Source: Dactylosporangium roseum (GTDB lineage Bacteria; Actinomycetota; Actinomycetes; Mycobacteriales; Micromonosporaceae). Taken from it: DNA of 64,000 nucleotides. A program made the translations under genes and the position numbers. The stretch covers positions 4,207,001-4,271,000 of the forward strand of contig NZ_CP073721.1 in assembly GCF_025264685.1 (NCBI RefSeq), read 5' to 3'. The notes under the pieces are model-generated. The model worked only from the letters and a program-made list of their open reading frames with translations, did no database searches and was not told where the DNA came from. This document shows positions 33,203 to 40,644 of the stretch, in pieces. Every line of letters starts with the position of its first letter. Position 1 is the first letter of the stretch.

Positions 33203-33766
33203 ATGTCAACAAACGTCGCCGTCGTCATCGCCGTGCTGGTCGTGCTCGCCGTCGTCGCCATCGTCCTCGGGCTGTGGCAGGGGCGGCGCCGTTCGGCACT
33301 ACAGCGGCGTTTCGGGCCGGAGTACGAGCGGGCCGTCGCCCGCGCCGGCAGCCGCCGCGCCGCCGATCGTGAGCTGCGGGAACGTCAGCGGCACCATGCC
33401 GAGCTCCAGTTGCGGGACCTCGAACCGCACCAGCGCCTGCGGTACGCCAGCCAGTGGGAGGAGACCCAGGCGCACTTCGTCGACCAGCCCGAGACGGCGA
33501 CCCGCGAGGCCGATGAGCTCGTCACGCGGGTGATGAGCGACCGCGGCTACCCGGTCGAGGACTTCGACCGGCGGCTGGCGAACCTCAGCGTCGAGCACGC
33601 CAGCACGCTGGAACACTACCGCGACGCCCACGAGATCAACCTGGCCAACGAGCGCGGCCAGGCCAGCACCGAACAGTTGCGCCAGGCGCTGGTCCACTAC
33701 CGCGTCCTGTTCGCCGACCTGCTCGGCGAGAGCCCCGGCGGGCGCCAGGTGCCCAAGACCGGCTGA
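33203..33766 (+). CDS. Membrane-anchored protein with WxxxQxxFVDxP domain (A)
   Basis: A 187-residue protein. An N-terminal span (VVIAVLVVLAVVAIVLGLW) is followed by basic residues, then a soluble helical domain. The domain has LRYASQWEETQAHFVDQPET, ADELVTRVMSDRGYPVEDF and, at its end, TEQLRQALVHYRVLFADLL. The core W-x3-Q-x2-FVD-x-P followed by an ADxLV helix recurs in the next gene. I know this layout from unnamed actinobacterial proteins but cannot give a function. GGAGGAA precedes the ATG. Eighteen bases separate it from the related gene. Confidence 0.7.
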   Translation: MSTNVAVVIAVLVVLAVVAIVLGLWQGRRRSALQRRFGPEYERAVARAGSRRAADRELRERQRHHAELQLRDLEPHQRLRYASQWEETQAHFVDQPETATREADELVTRVMSDRGYPVEDFDRRLANLSVEHASTLEHYRDAHEINLANERGQASTEQLRQALVHYRVLFADLLGESPGGRQVPKTG

Positions 33767-33784
33767 CACACGGGGAGCTTCACG

Positions 33785-34177
33785 ATGGACCAGCAAGCCG
33801 AGAAACCCACCAGACCACTGCGCGACGCCGTTCCCGGGCCCCCTCCCGGTGCCCCTGCCGGGACGACGCCCGTGGACACCGCCGCCCACCAACCCGACGA
33901 CACCGCCGCGGAAGGCCCGCTCTGGGATCCGGCGAAGGCCGAGGAGCTGCGAGGCCGCTGGCACGACGTGCAGACCAAGTTCGTCGACGATCCGAAGGGC
34001 AGCCTGAGCAGCGCCAAGGCCCTCGTCGACGAGGCGGTCCACGGGCTGGAGGACAGCGTCCGCGACCGCGAGGAGGCGTTCGGACGCAGCGGTGCCCGCA
34101 TCTCCGACAGCACCGAGGGCATGCGCGCGACCGTCCAGCAGTACCATCACCTGCTCGACCGCCTCCTGTCCGTCTGA
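33785..34177 (+). CDS. Soluble protein with WxxxQxxFVDxP domain (B)
   Basis: A 130-residue protein. The first 50 residues are Pro/Ala-rich and disordered; the rest is the same helical domain as the upstream gene: ELRGRWHDVQTKFVDDPKGS, then AKALVDEAVHGLEDSVRDRE and, at the end, STEGMRATVQQYHHLLDRLL. The pairing W-x3-Q, FVD-x-P, A-x-x-LV and STE-x-(L/M)R is shared with its neighbour, so the two arose by duplication. It lacks the membrane anchor. Function unknown; a complex of anchored and free partners is a reasonable guess. Confidence 0.7.
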   Translation: MDQQAEKPTRPLRDAVPGPPPGAPAGTTPVDTAAHQPDDTAAEGPLWDPAKAEELRGRWHDVQTKFVDDPKGSLSSAKALVDEAVHGLEDSVRDREEAFGRSGARISDSTEGMRATVQQYHHLLDRLLSV

Positions 34178-34300
34178 CGCACCCGGCTACGCCCCGCCGT
34201 CGGCCGCCGAGCGGGTGGTGGGGTGGTCACGCGCGCGACGCTGCGGTAGCCGCCGGTCCGGGCGGCGTTTCGGCGGGACGCCGCAGGGAACGGGTCCGGC

Positions 34301-35167
34301 ATGCGCAGACTGCTGGCGAAGCTGGAACGGTCCCACGGCCTCGACCGGATCGGCGATCCGGCCCGGAAGGCGATCCTCGCCGCGGTGCCCCGCGAGGGTG
34401 TACGGGACGTGCTGCACGGCCGCTGGCTCGGCCACCCGCTGCACCCGGCCGTGGTCCAGTTTCCGGTCGGGGCGTGGCTGAGCGCCGCCGTGCTCGACGC
34501 GCTGGCGTTCCTGCCCGGCCGCCGGCCGGCGGCCACGGCGCTGCTCGTCGCCGGCACCGCCGCCGCGCTGCCGGCGGCCGTCACCGGTGCCACCGACTTC
34601 ACCACCCTGTCCCGCGAGCAGCGCCGGGTCGCCGTGGTGCACGCGCTCGCCAACAGCGTCGCGCTCGGGCTGTTCGTGTCGTCGATCGTCGCGCGGCTGC
34701 GCGGCCGGCACGCGGCCGGGCGCGGCCTGTCGTACGCCGGGACCGGTGTCGCGGGCGTGGGCGCGTTCCTCGGCGGGCACCTGTCGTTCAGTCAGGACGC
34801 CGGCACGAACCACGCCGCGGCCGCCCTGCCGCTCGTCCCGCGCGGCTGGCACGGGATCGGCGCGATCGAGGAGTTCCGGCCGGGCCGGGTCGAGTCGCGC
34901 ATCCTCGGCGAGACGCCGGTGCTGGTCTACCGCGACGGCGACGGCGACCGGTTCAGCGTCCTCATCGGCCGGTGTGCGCACCGCAGCGGCCCGCTCGCCG
35001 ACGGCCGCACGGTCGAGGTCGACGGCGAGGCGTGCCTGGAGTGCCCGTGGCACGGCAGCGTCTACCGGCTCGCCGACGGACGGGCGGTGCACGGTCCGGC
35101 GTCGTCGGACCAGGTCGTGCTGCGCACCCGGATCCGCGCGGGCCGGCTGGAGGCCGCGCGGCCGTAG
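34301..35167 (+). CDS. DUF2231 membrane domain fused to a Rieske [2Fe-2S] domain
   Basis: A 288-residue protein. Residues about 40-165 form DUF2231, a four-helix membrane domain (GHPLHPAVVQFPVGAWLSAA, VAGTAAALPAAVTGATDF, VVHALANSVALGLFVSSIV). Residues about 185-285 form a Rieske ferredoxin fold with GRCAHRSGPLADG and CLECPWHGSVY, the CxH and CxxH cluster ligands. It is likely a membrane redox protein passing electrons between an unknown donor and acceptor. It follows the twin small genes on the same strand. Confidence 0.85.
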   Translation: MRRLLAKLERSHGLDRIGDPARKAILAAVPREGVRDVLHGRWLGHPLHPAVVQFPVGAWLSAAVLDALAFLPGRRPAATALLVAGTAAALPAAVTGATDFTTLSREQRRVAVVHALANSVALGLFVSSIVARLRGRHAAGRGLSYAGTGVAGVGAFLGGHLSFSQDAGTNHAAAALPLVPRGWHGIGAIEEFRPGRVESRILGETPVLVYRDGDGDRFSVLIGRCAHRSGPLADGRTVEVDGEACLECPWHGSVYRLADGRAVHGPASSDQVVLRTRIRAGRLEAARP

Positions 35168-35250
35168 CCGGCCCCGGGCCGCGGCTGGAATACACCCTTG
35201 ACGCCGGGCGCTAGTCTCGACGTAGACCATCCGAGTGGAGGGAGCCGGCC

Positions 35251-35358
35251 GTGCGGTACCGCACCGTTGTCGTCGTTCCCCGCTCGCAGTTCGAGGTGAT
35301 CCTCGTGTCTCGGTCGCTCCCGGTGCCCGCACGCGCGGCGGCACCGGGACGTCCGTGA
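35251..35358 (+). CDS. Putative leader peptide upstream of the EF-G paralogue (35 residues)
   Basis: The GTG is preceded by GGAGGGAG at ribosome-binding distance, and the frame stops 92 bases before the next gene. The peptide (RYRTVVVVPRSQFEVILVSR, then Pro/Ala-rich) contains a VVVV run and closely spaced Arg codons. Its last third overlaps the strong hairpin at 35318-35349. That layout suggests translation of this ORF could control folding of the leader and so the downstream EF-G gene, as in drug-inducible ribosomal genes. Coding potential is judged only from the start site and context. Confidence 0.4.
   Translation: MRYRTVVVVPRSQFEVILVSRSLPVPARAAAPGRP
35318..35349 (+). promoter_or_regulatory. 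Leader hairpin inside the putative leader ORF
   Basis: TCCCGGTGCC pairs perfectly with GGCACCGGGA around a 12-base loop, and lies across the end of the leader ORF. A second GC-rich hairpin (CCCGC-CGT-CGCGGG type) follows before the EF-G start. Two mutually placed stems between a short ORF and a translation-factor gene fit attenuation, but no T-run identifies a terminator. Confidence 0.4.
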
Positions 35359-35449
35359 CGGCCGCCTGACCCATCGGGCTCACGACCCGCCGTCGCGGGC
35401 GCAATCGCGCTGTCCTCCGACAAGAACTCCCTGAAGGGGCTCCCGGACC

Positions 35450-37477
35450 GTGCGCACCGACCGAAACCTCCGCCGCATCCGCAACATCGGCATCCTCGCC
35501 CACGTCGACGCGGGCAAGACCACCACCACCGAACGCATCCTCTTCGCGGCCGGCGCCACCTACAAGCAGGGCGAGGTCCACGACGGCACCACCGTCACCG
35601 ACTTCGACGCGCAGGAGCGCGACCGGGGCATCACCATCTTCGCCGCGGCCGTCAGCGTCACCTGGGACGGTCACCTCCTCAACCTCATCGACACGCCCGG
35701 CCACGTCGACTTCGCCGACGAGGTCGAGCGGTCCCTGCGCGTCCTCGACGGCGCGGTCGCCGTGTTCGACGGCGTCGCCGGGGTCGAGCCGCAGAGCGAG
35801 TCGGTGTGGCGGCAGGCGGACCGGTACGGGGTGCCGCGGATCGCGTTCGTCAACAAGCTCGACCGCACCGGCGCCGACCTCGACGCCGCCGTCGCCTCGA
35901 TCCGCGACCGGCTCCACGCGACGCCGCTGGTCGTCCAGCGGCCGATCGGCCGCGAGGACGGCTTCCGCGGCGTCGTCGACCTCGTCGGCATGCGCGCGCT
36001 CACCTGGTCCGGCCAGGGGCGCGCCGACGCGGACGCCACCGGCGACCCGGCGGCCGTGGCCGCCCGGCGCGACCTCGAGGAGCGGGTCGCCGAACTGCAC
36101 ACCGGCGCGCTGGAGGAGTTCGTCGACAGCGGCCGCCTCGGCGACGCGACGCTGCGCGCGGCGCTGCGCGAGCTGACCCTCGCCGGTGCCGCCGTCGTCG
36201 TGCTGTGCGGCTCGGCGTACCGCGACAAGGGCATCGAGCCGCTGCTCGACGCCGTCGTCGCGTATCTGCCGTCGCCGGCCGACGTGCCCGCCGTCCGCGG
36301 CGAGTGGGACGGCGCCGTCCAGGAGCGGCCCGCCGACCCGGCCGCGCCGTTCGCGGCCCTGGTGTTCAAGGTGCACGCCGCGCCCACCGGGCGGCTGACG
36401 TACCTGCGGGTCTACTCGGGAACGATCGGGAAGGGAGCGGTGGTGACCGACGCCGGCACGCGCCGTACCGAACGGGTCAGCCGCATCCTGCACGTCCAGG
36501 CGGACCGGCACACCGAGCTCGACCACGCCGCCGCCGGTGACATCGTGGCGGTGGTGGGGCTCAAGCACGCCCGTACCGGCGCCACACTGTGCGCACCCGA
36601 CGCGCCGCTGGTGCTGGAACCGCCCTCGGCCGCGACGCCCGTCGTGTCCGTGGCGGTGGAGGCGCGCACCCGCACCGACGCCGACCGGCTCGCCGGCGCG
36701 CTCGCCCGGCTGGTCGAGGAGGACCCGTCGCTCGTCGTGCGCGGCGACCCCGAGACCGGCCAGACCGTGCTGTCGGGCATGGGTGAGCTGCACCTGGAGG
36801 TTGCGGTGGAGAAGATCCGCCAGACGCACCACGGCCTCGAGGTCAACGCCGGCCGGCCGCAGGTCGCCTACCGGGAGGCCGTCGTCCGCGGCGTGACCGG
36901 CCTGCTGTACCGGCACGTCAAGCAGGAGGGCGGCGCGGGGCAGTACGCCCACGTCCTGATCGACGTGGCACCGTCCGACGAGGACTTCGTGTTCGAGTCC
37001 ACTGTGGTCGGTGGCCGGGTGCCGAAGGAGTACGTCCGCGCCGTCGAGGCCGGCTGCCGGGACGCGCTCACGACGGGCCCGATCGCCGGGCACCCGGTGA
37101 CCGGCGTGCGGGTGACGCTGACCGACGGCGCCACCCACTCGAAGGACTCCTCGGAGCTGGCCTTCCGCACCGCCGGCCGGCTCGCCGTCCAACAGGCGTT
37201 GCGGGAGTCCCGGACGGTGCTGCTGGAGCCGGTGGTCGAGGCGACCGTGACGGTGCCGGAGGACGTGGTCGGCGGCGTGCTGGGCGACCTCGCCGCGCGC
37301 CGTGGCCGGGTGACCGGCTCCACCGTCCGCGGCGGCACGGTCGTGGTCACGGCGACGGTGCCGCTCGCGGAGCTGTTCGGCTACGCGACCCGCCTGCGCA
37401 GCCGGACGCAGGGCCGGGGCACGTTCACCACCCGGCCCACCGGCTACCGGCCGGTGCCGTCCGGCGTGCCGGTCTAG
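35450..37477 (+). CDS. Elongation factor G paralogue (EF-G2-like translational GTPase)
   Basis: A 675-residue five-domain GTPase: AHVDAGKTTTTER (G1), RGITI (G2), DTPGHVDFADEV (G3), NKLDRTGADL (G4) and CGSAYRDKG (G5 region), then domains II-V with VLSGMGELHLEVAVEKIRQT and GQYAHVLIDV. It is shorter than the main bacterial EF-G (about 690-700) and diverges in the effector loop (TDFDAQERDRGITIFAA). No rpsL/rpsG/tuf neighbours, so it is a second copy. Homologous duplicates occur in actinomycetes near antibiotic genes, but resistance is not shown. GTG start; a GAAGGGG run is about 12 bases upstream. Confidence 0.85.
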   Translation: MRTDRNLRRIRNIGILAHVDAGKTTTTERILFAAGATYKQGEVHDGTTVTDFDAQERDRGITIFAAAVSVTWDGHLLNLIDTPGHVDFADEVERSLRVLDGAVAVFDGVAGVEPQSESVWRQADRYGVPRIAFVNKLDRTGADLDAAVASIRDRLHATPLVVQRPIGREDGFRGVVDLVGMRALTWSGQGRADADATGDPAAVAARRDLEERVAELHTGALEEFVDSGRLGDATLRAALRELTLAGAAVVVLCGSAYRDKGIEPLLDAVVAYLPSPADVPAVRGEWDGAVQERPADPAAPFAALVFKVHAAPTGRLTYLRVYSGTIGKGAVVTDAGTRRTERVSRILHVQADRHTELDHAAAGDIVAVVGLKHARTGATLCAPDAPLVLEPPSAATPVVSVAVEARTRTDADRLAGALARLVEEDPSLVVRGDPETGQTVLSGMGELHLEVAVEKIRQTHHGLEVNAGRPQVAYREAVVRGVTGLLYRHVKQEGGAGQYAHVLIDVAPSDEDFVFESTVVGGRVPKEYVRAVEAGCRDALTTGPIAGHPVTGVRVTLTDGATHSKDSSELAFRTAGRLAVQQALRESRTVLLEPVVEATVTVPEDVVGGVLGDLAARRGRVTGSTVRGGTVVVTATVPLAELFGYATRLRSRTQGRGTFTTRPTGYRPVPSGVPV

Positions 37478-37643
37478 CGGGTGCCGAGGTGCCCCTTTCG
37501 CGGGTCGTCGCGCAGGGGGCACCTTCGGGCCGCCCCGGTGTTGCCCGCAGCACCGCACCGTCCGTCGAAGGCCGGCTTGCTGAGGGCATCGGCAGGCGCG
37601 CCGGCGCGGTGCGCGGGTCCCGTGCCGGAGCCCCGTCTCCGGC

Positions 37644-38099
37644 TCACTGGATCACGAACGTCGTGAAGTACACGTCCATGACGAGCTTGGTCTTCTTCTC
37701 CGTGTACGCCTTGACGATCTTCTCCTTGAGCTCGTGCTTCGACTTCTCCCGCTCGCCGTTCGACATCAGCTCCGCCATGTCGCGGTTGCTGTAGAGGGCG
37801 ATGGCGATGTCGAGGGCTTTGGAGCCGTCGGGGGCTTCGCCGGCGTCGGCGGTGGCCTGGAGGCTGAGTTTGAGTTTGAGGTAGTGGCCGTCGGCGAGGT
37901 TGATGGTGACGGCGTCGAGGACGATGACGGCGCCGGGTTCGGGTTCGGGTTCGGCTTTGGTGGTGGTGGGGCGGAACATGAAGTAGCCGCCGGCGCCGCC
38001 GCCGATGAGGGCGGTCAGGGCGATGGCCAGGATCATGACGAGTTTCTTTTTGCGGCCCGGTTTGGGGGTGTCCGTGGTGGTCTTGTCGGTGTTGGCCAT
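37644..38099 (-). CDS. fliL: Flagellar basal body-associated protein FliL
   Basis: A 151-residue protein with one N-terminal span (KLVMILAIALTALIGGGAGG), an acidic linker (KAEPEPEPG) and a periplasmic SPFH-like domain (VIVLDAVTINLADGHYLKLK, LSLQATADAGEAPDGSKALD) ending in KTKLVMDVYFTTFVIQ, the FliL signature end. FliL surrounds the stator and supports torque. It follows motB by 13 bases, as in flagellar operons. The first about 100 codons use AAA, GAA and CTC heavily, and the last about 50 use AAG/GAG/GTG like the rest of the window; the switch is near 37795. Confidence 0.88.
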   Translation of the reverse strand: MANTDKTTTDTPKPGRKKKLVMILAIALTALIGGGAGGYFMFRPTTTKAEPEPEPGAVIVLDAVTINLADGHYLKLKLSLQATADAGEAPDGSKALDIAIALYSNRDMAELMSNGEREKSKHELKEKIVKAYTEKKTKLVMDVYFTTFVIQ

Positions 38100-38112
38100 G
38101 TGGGTGCTCCCC

Positions 38113-39012
38113 TCAGTCGGTGGCTGCCGAGGGCAGCAGGGCGCGGGTGTCGGCGGGCAGGTTGGACATGACGATGATCTCGACGCGGCGGTTGAGGCCG
38201 GCGGCGCGTGGGTCGGTGGTGGGGTAGAGGGGTTTGGTGTCGGCGAATCCGGTGGCTTGGAGGCGGGTTTCGGGGATGCCGGCGTCGGTGTGTAGGTGGC
38301 GTACGACGGTGGAGGCGCGGGCGGTGGACAGTTCCCAGCCGCTGGGGTAGGTGCCGGTGCCGGCGGTGAGTTGGTTGGTGTGGCCGTCGACTTCGATCGT
38401 GTTGGGGAGTGCGGCGATGGCGGGTCCGACCGCGGCGATGATCTGCTGGCCGGTGGGTAGCAGTTGTGCTTGGTTGCCGTCGAAGACGACGGCGGTGGTG
38501 ACGATGGTGACGACGAGGCCGCGTTCGTCGATGCTGTAGCGGACCTGGTCTTGTAGGCCTTGGCGGGTCAGTTCCGTGGTGATCTGGTGTTTGATCTGCT
38601 CGAAGTTCTGGACTTCGCGCTGGGCGGCGCTTTGGCGTTGGGAGGCTTGGGCGCGTTCCTTGGCGGCGACGGCGTCCTGGATGGCGGTGGCGTCGCTGGT
38701 GGTGCCGCCGATGCCGGAGGACAGGTCCATGGGGGAGTCGCTGTCGGAGGATTCCATCAGGTTGCTTTCGCCGCCGTTGAAGGCGACGGAGGGGTTGCCG
38801 AACCCGACGGCGAGGCCGTTTTTGAGTTCGGTGAATTTTTTCTGGTCGACCTGGGAGATTGCGAACAGGACGATGAACAGGACCATGAGCAGGGTCATCA
38901 TGTCCGCGTAGGAGACCAGCCACCGCTCGTGGTTCTCGTGTTCTTCTTCTTCGTGGCGCTTGGTGCGCTTGCTGTGTCCGCTGCCTTTGGCCGCGTGTCC
39001 GCCACCGCTCAC
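38113..39012 (-). CDS. motB: Flagellar stator protein MotB (OmpA-domain)
   Basis: A 299-residue protein. A basic/acidic N-terminus leads into one span, RWLVSYADMMTLLMVLFIVL, with Asp37 in SYAD at the position of the essential proton-binding acid. Then a plug region and an OmpA/MotB peptidoglycan-binding domain (VFDGNQAQLLPTGQQIIAAV, IEVDGHTNQLT, ARASTVVRHL, LNRRVEIIVM). The GTG start is chosen for GGAGGGGAGG ahead of it. Codon use is A/C-ending across most of the gene, unlike the neighbours. No motA gene, the obligatory partner, is upstream. Confidence 0.9.
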   Translation of the reverse strand: MSGGGHAAKGSGHSKRTKRHEEEEHENHERWLVSYADMMTLLMVLFIVLFAISQVDQKKFTELKNGLAVGFGNPSVAFNGGESNLMESSDSDSPMDLSSGIGGTTSDATAIQDAVAAKERAQASQRQSAAQREVQNFEQIKHQITTELTRQGLQDQVRYSIDERGLVVTIVTTAVVFDGNQAQLLPTGQQIIAAVGPAIAALPNTIEVDGHTNQLTAGTGTYPSGWELSTARASTVVRHLHTDAGIPETRLQATGFADTKPLYPTTDPRAAGLNRRVEIIVMSNLPADTRALLPSAATD

Positions 39013-39129
39013 GACGGCCTCCCCTCCGTGGGTGTGTACTGTCCTCGGAGGGGACATCGGCCCGACCGGCCGACGCGTGAGTTGCGGCGGGGTGCAGCGC
39101 GGTTAGGTCCTGGCTACGCGGCTTCCTTC

Positions 39130-39437
39130 TGCTTCGCGGCGCCCGGCGGCAGCCACCGACCCCGCCGACCGCGCCGCCGCCGAATCCAGCATCACCCGGA
39201 TCTACGCGCGGCACTCCCGTCCCCGACCCACCTTCCGCTGGGTCGACTCTCCCCGTGCGGCACTGCGGCACCTGACCGGCCTGCCGGACCACGAGGTCCT
39301 CCAGCGGTGGATCTCGGTCCGGCCGCCGCGCGGCGTGCCGCCGATCGCCAGCGACATCGCCGCCGGCCTGTCCCGGCTGCGCGGCGCGCTCGACGACGCC
39401 GCCGACCACCCCGACGCTATACCGCTCGACCCCTCGA
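39130..39437 (+). pseudogene. Remnant of an unidentified coding gene, cut by a palindromic repeat
   Basis: One plus-strand frame reads like real protein for about 100 residues: ATDPADRAAAESSITRIYAR, TFRWVDSPRAALRHLTGLPD, HEVLQRWISVRPPRGVPPIA and SDIAAGLSRLRGALDDAADH. It has no start codon on its left and at its right end runs into a family-B palindrome, then basic low-complexity sequence. I cannot name the family. It is most simply a gene fragment truncated on both sides. It faces the motB promoter region. Confidence 0.5.
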
Positions 39438-39489
39438 TCGTGGGGAAGATCTGGCTGTCGGGGCAGCCACATCTTTCCCACGATCATGG
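39432..39489. repeat. Palindromic repeat family B, copy 2
   Basis: CGATCGTGGGGAAGATCTGG with CTG on the left pairs with the right arm (CAGCCACATCTTTCCCACGA then TCATGG) around TCGGGG. Six mismatches are spread across a 26-bp stem. It lies at the broken right end of the gene remnant just upstream. Confidence 0.8.
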
Positions 39490-39638
39490 GGGTCGGGCGG
39501 CATGGCGGCGGAACGCGCGTGGGCCAGCGGAACACACGGCGAAGAAGGGCAAGAAGAAGTAGCCCGCCCGCACGGTGGCCCGGGTCAGGCTCTCGCCCGG
39601 CCCGGCACACCGTCGTGCGTGTGCCGCTCCGGCGCCGG

Positions 39639-39905
39639 TTACCGCTCGGCGTTGTCCGGGTCGGCTTCCACCGCACGCGCGGCCGTCGCCCGGCGCAGGG
39701 ACCGCAGTGAGACCACGGCCCACACGCCCTCCAGCAGCAGGAAGCCCCACTGGTGACTGCGCGCCGCGTCGACGGCGAGCACGGACGAGCCGACGAGGTT
39801 CAGCACCGCGTAGAGGCGCGCCTCCGGCCGCAGCCGGTCGAGCTGGACGAGGACGAACGGCACCAGGACACACAGCGACCCGGCGACCTGGATCAACTGA
39901 CCCAT
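39639..39905 (-). CDS. CBU_0592-like small membrane protein
   Basis: An 88-residue protein with three short spans: IQVAGSLCVLVPFVLVQLDR, LYAVLNLVGSSVLAVDAARS and GFLLLEGVWAVVSLRSLRRA. The order (aliphatic span, then LRPEARLYAVLNLVGS, then a tryptophan-containing span) matches the CBU_0592-like membrane domain family of unknown function. Monocistronic as far as can be seen. Confidence 0.75.
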   Translation of the reverse strand: MGQLIQVAGSLCVLVPFVLVQLDRLRPEARLYAVLNLVGSSVLAVDAARSHQWGFLLLEGVWAVVSLRSLRRATAARAVEADPDNAER

Positions 39906-40211
39906 GACAGCACTCCCGCACACGCCGTCTTGTCGGGCCGGGTACGACGTGACTCGTCCGGGACGGCGCAGGTGCACGCCGACACCGCTCCACCTTCGCA
40001 CACTCCGGACCGGTCGGGCGCGGATGGTCATGCGGGTCACCACCACCGTGGCGCCGGCATGGCGAAGCCGCTGACAAGATCCTGTTATCGTCGCCACCGT
40101 GGACGGCACCCGCGACCGGATCGTCGCCGCCGCGCCACTCACCGGGCGGGTCCGCCGGATCGCCGAGGCGGGCGAGTGGCTCGACCGCGTCGCCGTCGCG
40201 GGAGCGGCCCG
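39906..40211. other. Intergenic region with a short ORF ahead of the adenylyltransferase remnant
   Basis: A GTG at 40099 opens a 38-codon frame (DGTRDRIVAAAPLTGRVRRI, ending VAVAGAAR) whose stop overlaps the next start as GTGA. Its opening resembles the N-terminus of TetR regulators, but nothing after it does. A TATCGT-like -10 lies about ten bases before the GTG. It is probably another gene fragment. Confidence 0.35.
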
Positions 40212-40604
40212 GTGAAGGCCTACCTCGACGCCGTCGTCGGCACGCTGCGCGGGCTGCTCGGCGACCGGCTCGTCGGTGTCTACCCGGCCGGTTCGCTCGT
40301 CCCCCGGACGCCCTACGGGACGCTGCTGCCCGTGGTCGTGTCGTCGGTGGCGGCGCAGGCCGGTCCCGGCGGCGACAACGCGGTCCTCAACGCCTGCCGT
40401 GCCCTGCGGTGCCACGCCCTGGGCTCCTGGGCGTCCAAGCCGGACGCGGGCGCCTGGGCCCTGGGCCACGCGCCCGCCCACCGCGAGGTGATCGCGGAGG
40501 CGCTCGCCAGCCACGCCCGGGACCGGGCCGCCGGCCCGCGCATCGACGCCCCGCGGGCCCGCGCGTTCCTCGACCACGTGCTGGGGCGGATCAGCGGTTC
40601 GTGA
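40212..40604 (+). pseudogene. Internally deleted AadA-like nucleotidyltransferase
   Basis: An open frame of 130 codons. It begins like the family (KAYLDAVVGTLRGLLGDRLV, then GVYPAGSLVP) and ends like its C-terminal domain (NAVLNACRALRCHALGSWAS, KPDAGAWALGHAPAHREVIA, DAPRARAFLDHVLGRI). The segment carrying the catalytic GS-x-D-x-D residues and the rest of the N-terminal domain is missing, so it cannot be active. Frame is kept across the deletion. An intact relative lies at 16.2 kb. Confidence 0.65.
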
Positions 40605-40644
40605 CGACGGCGCGCCTCCGGCCGGCTCGGCCGGTGACCTGGGT

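Noticed and set aside
34187..37558. An 1123-codon minus-strand frame opposite the Rieske and EF-G genes
   Set aside because: Composition is Arg/Gly/His-rich noise, and both real genes on the plus strand have full family signatures and ribosome-binding sites.
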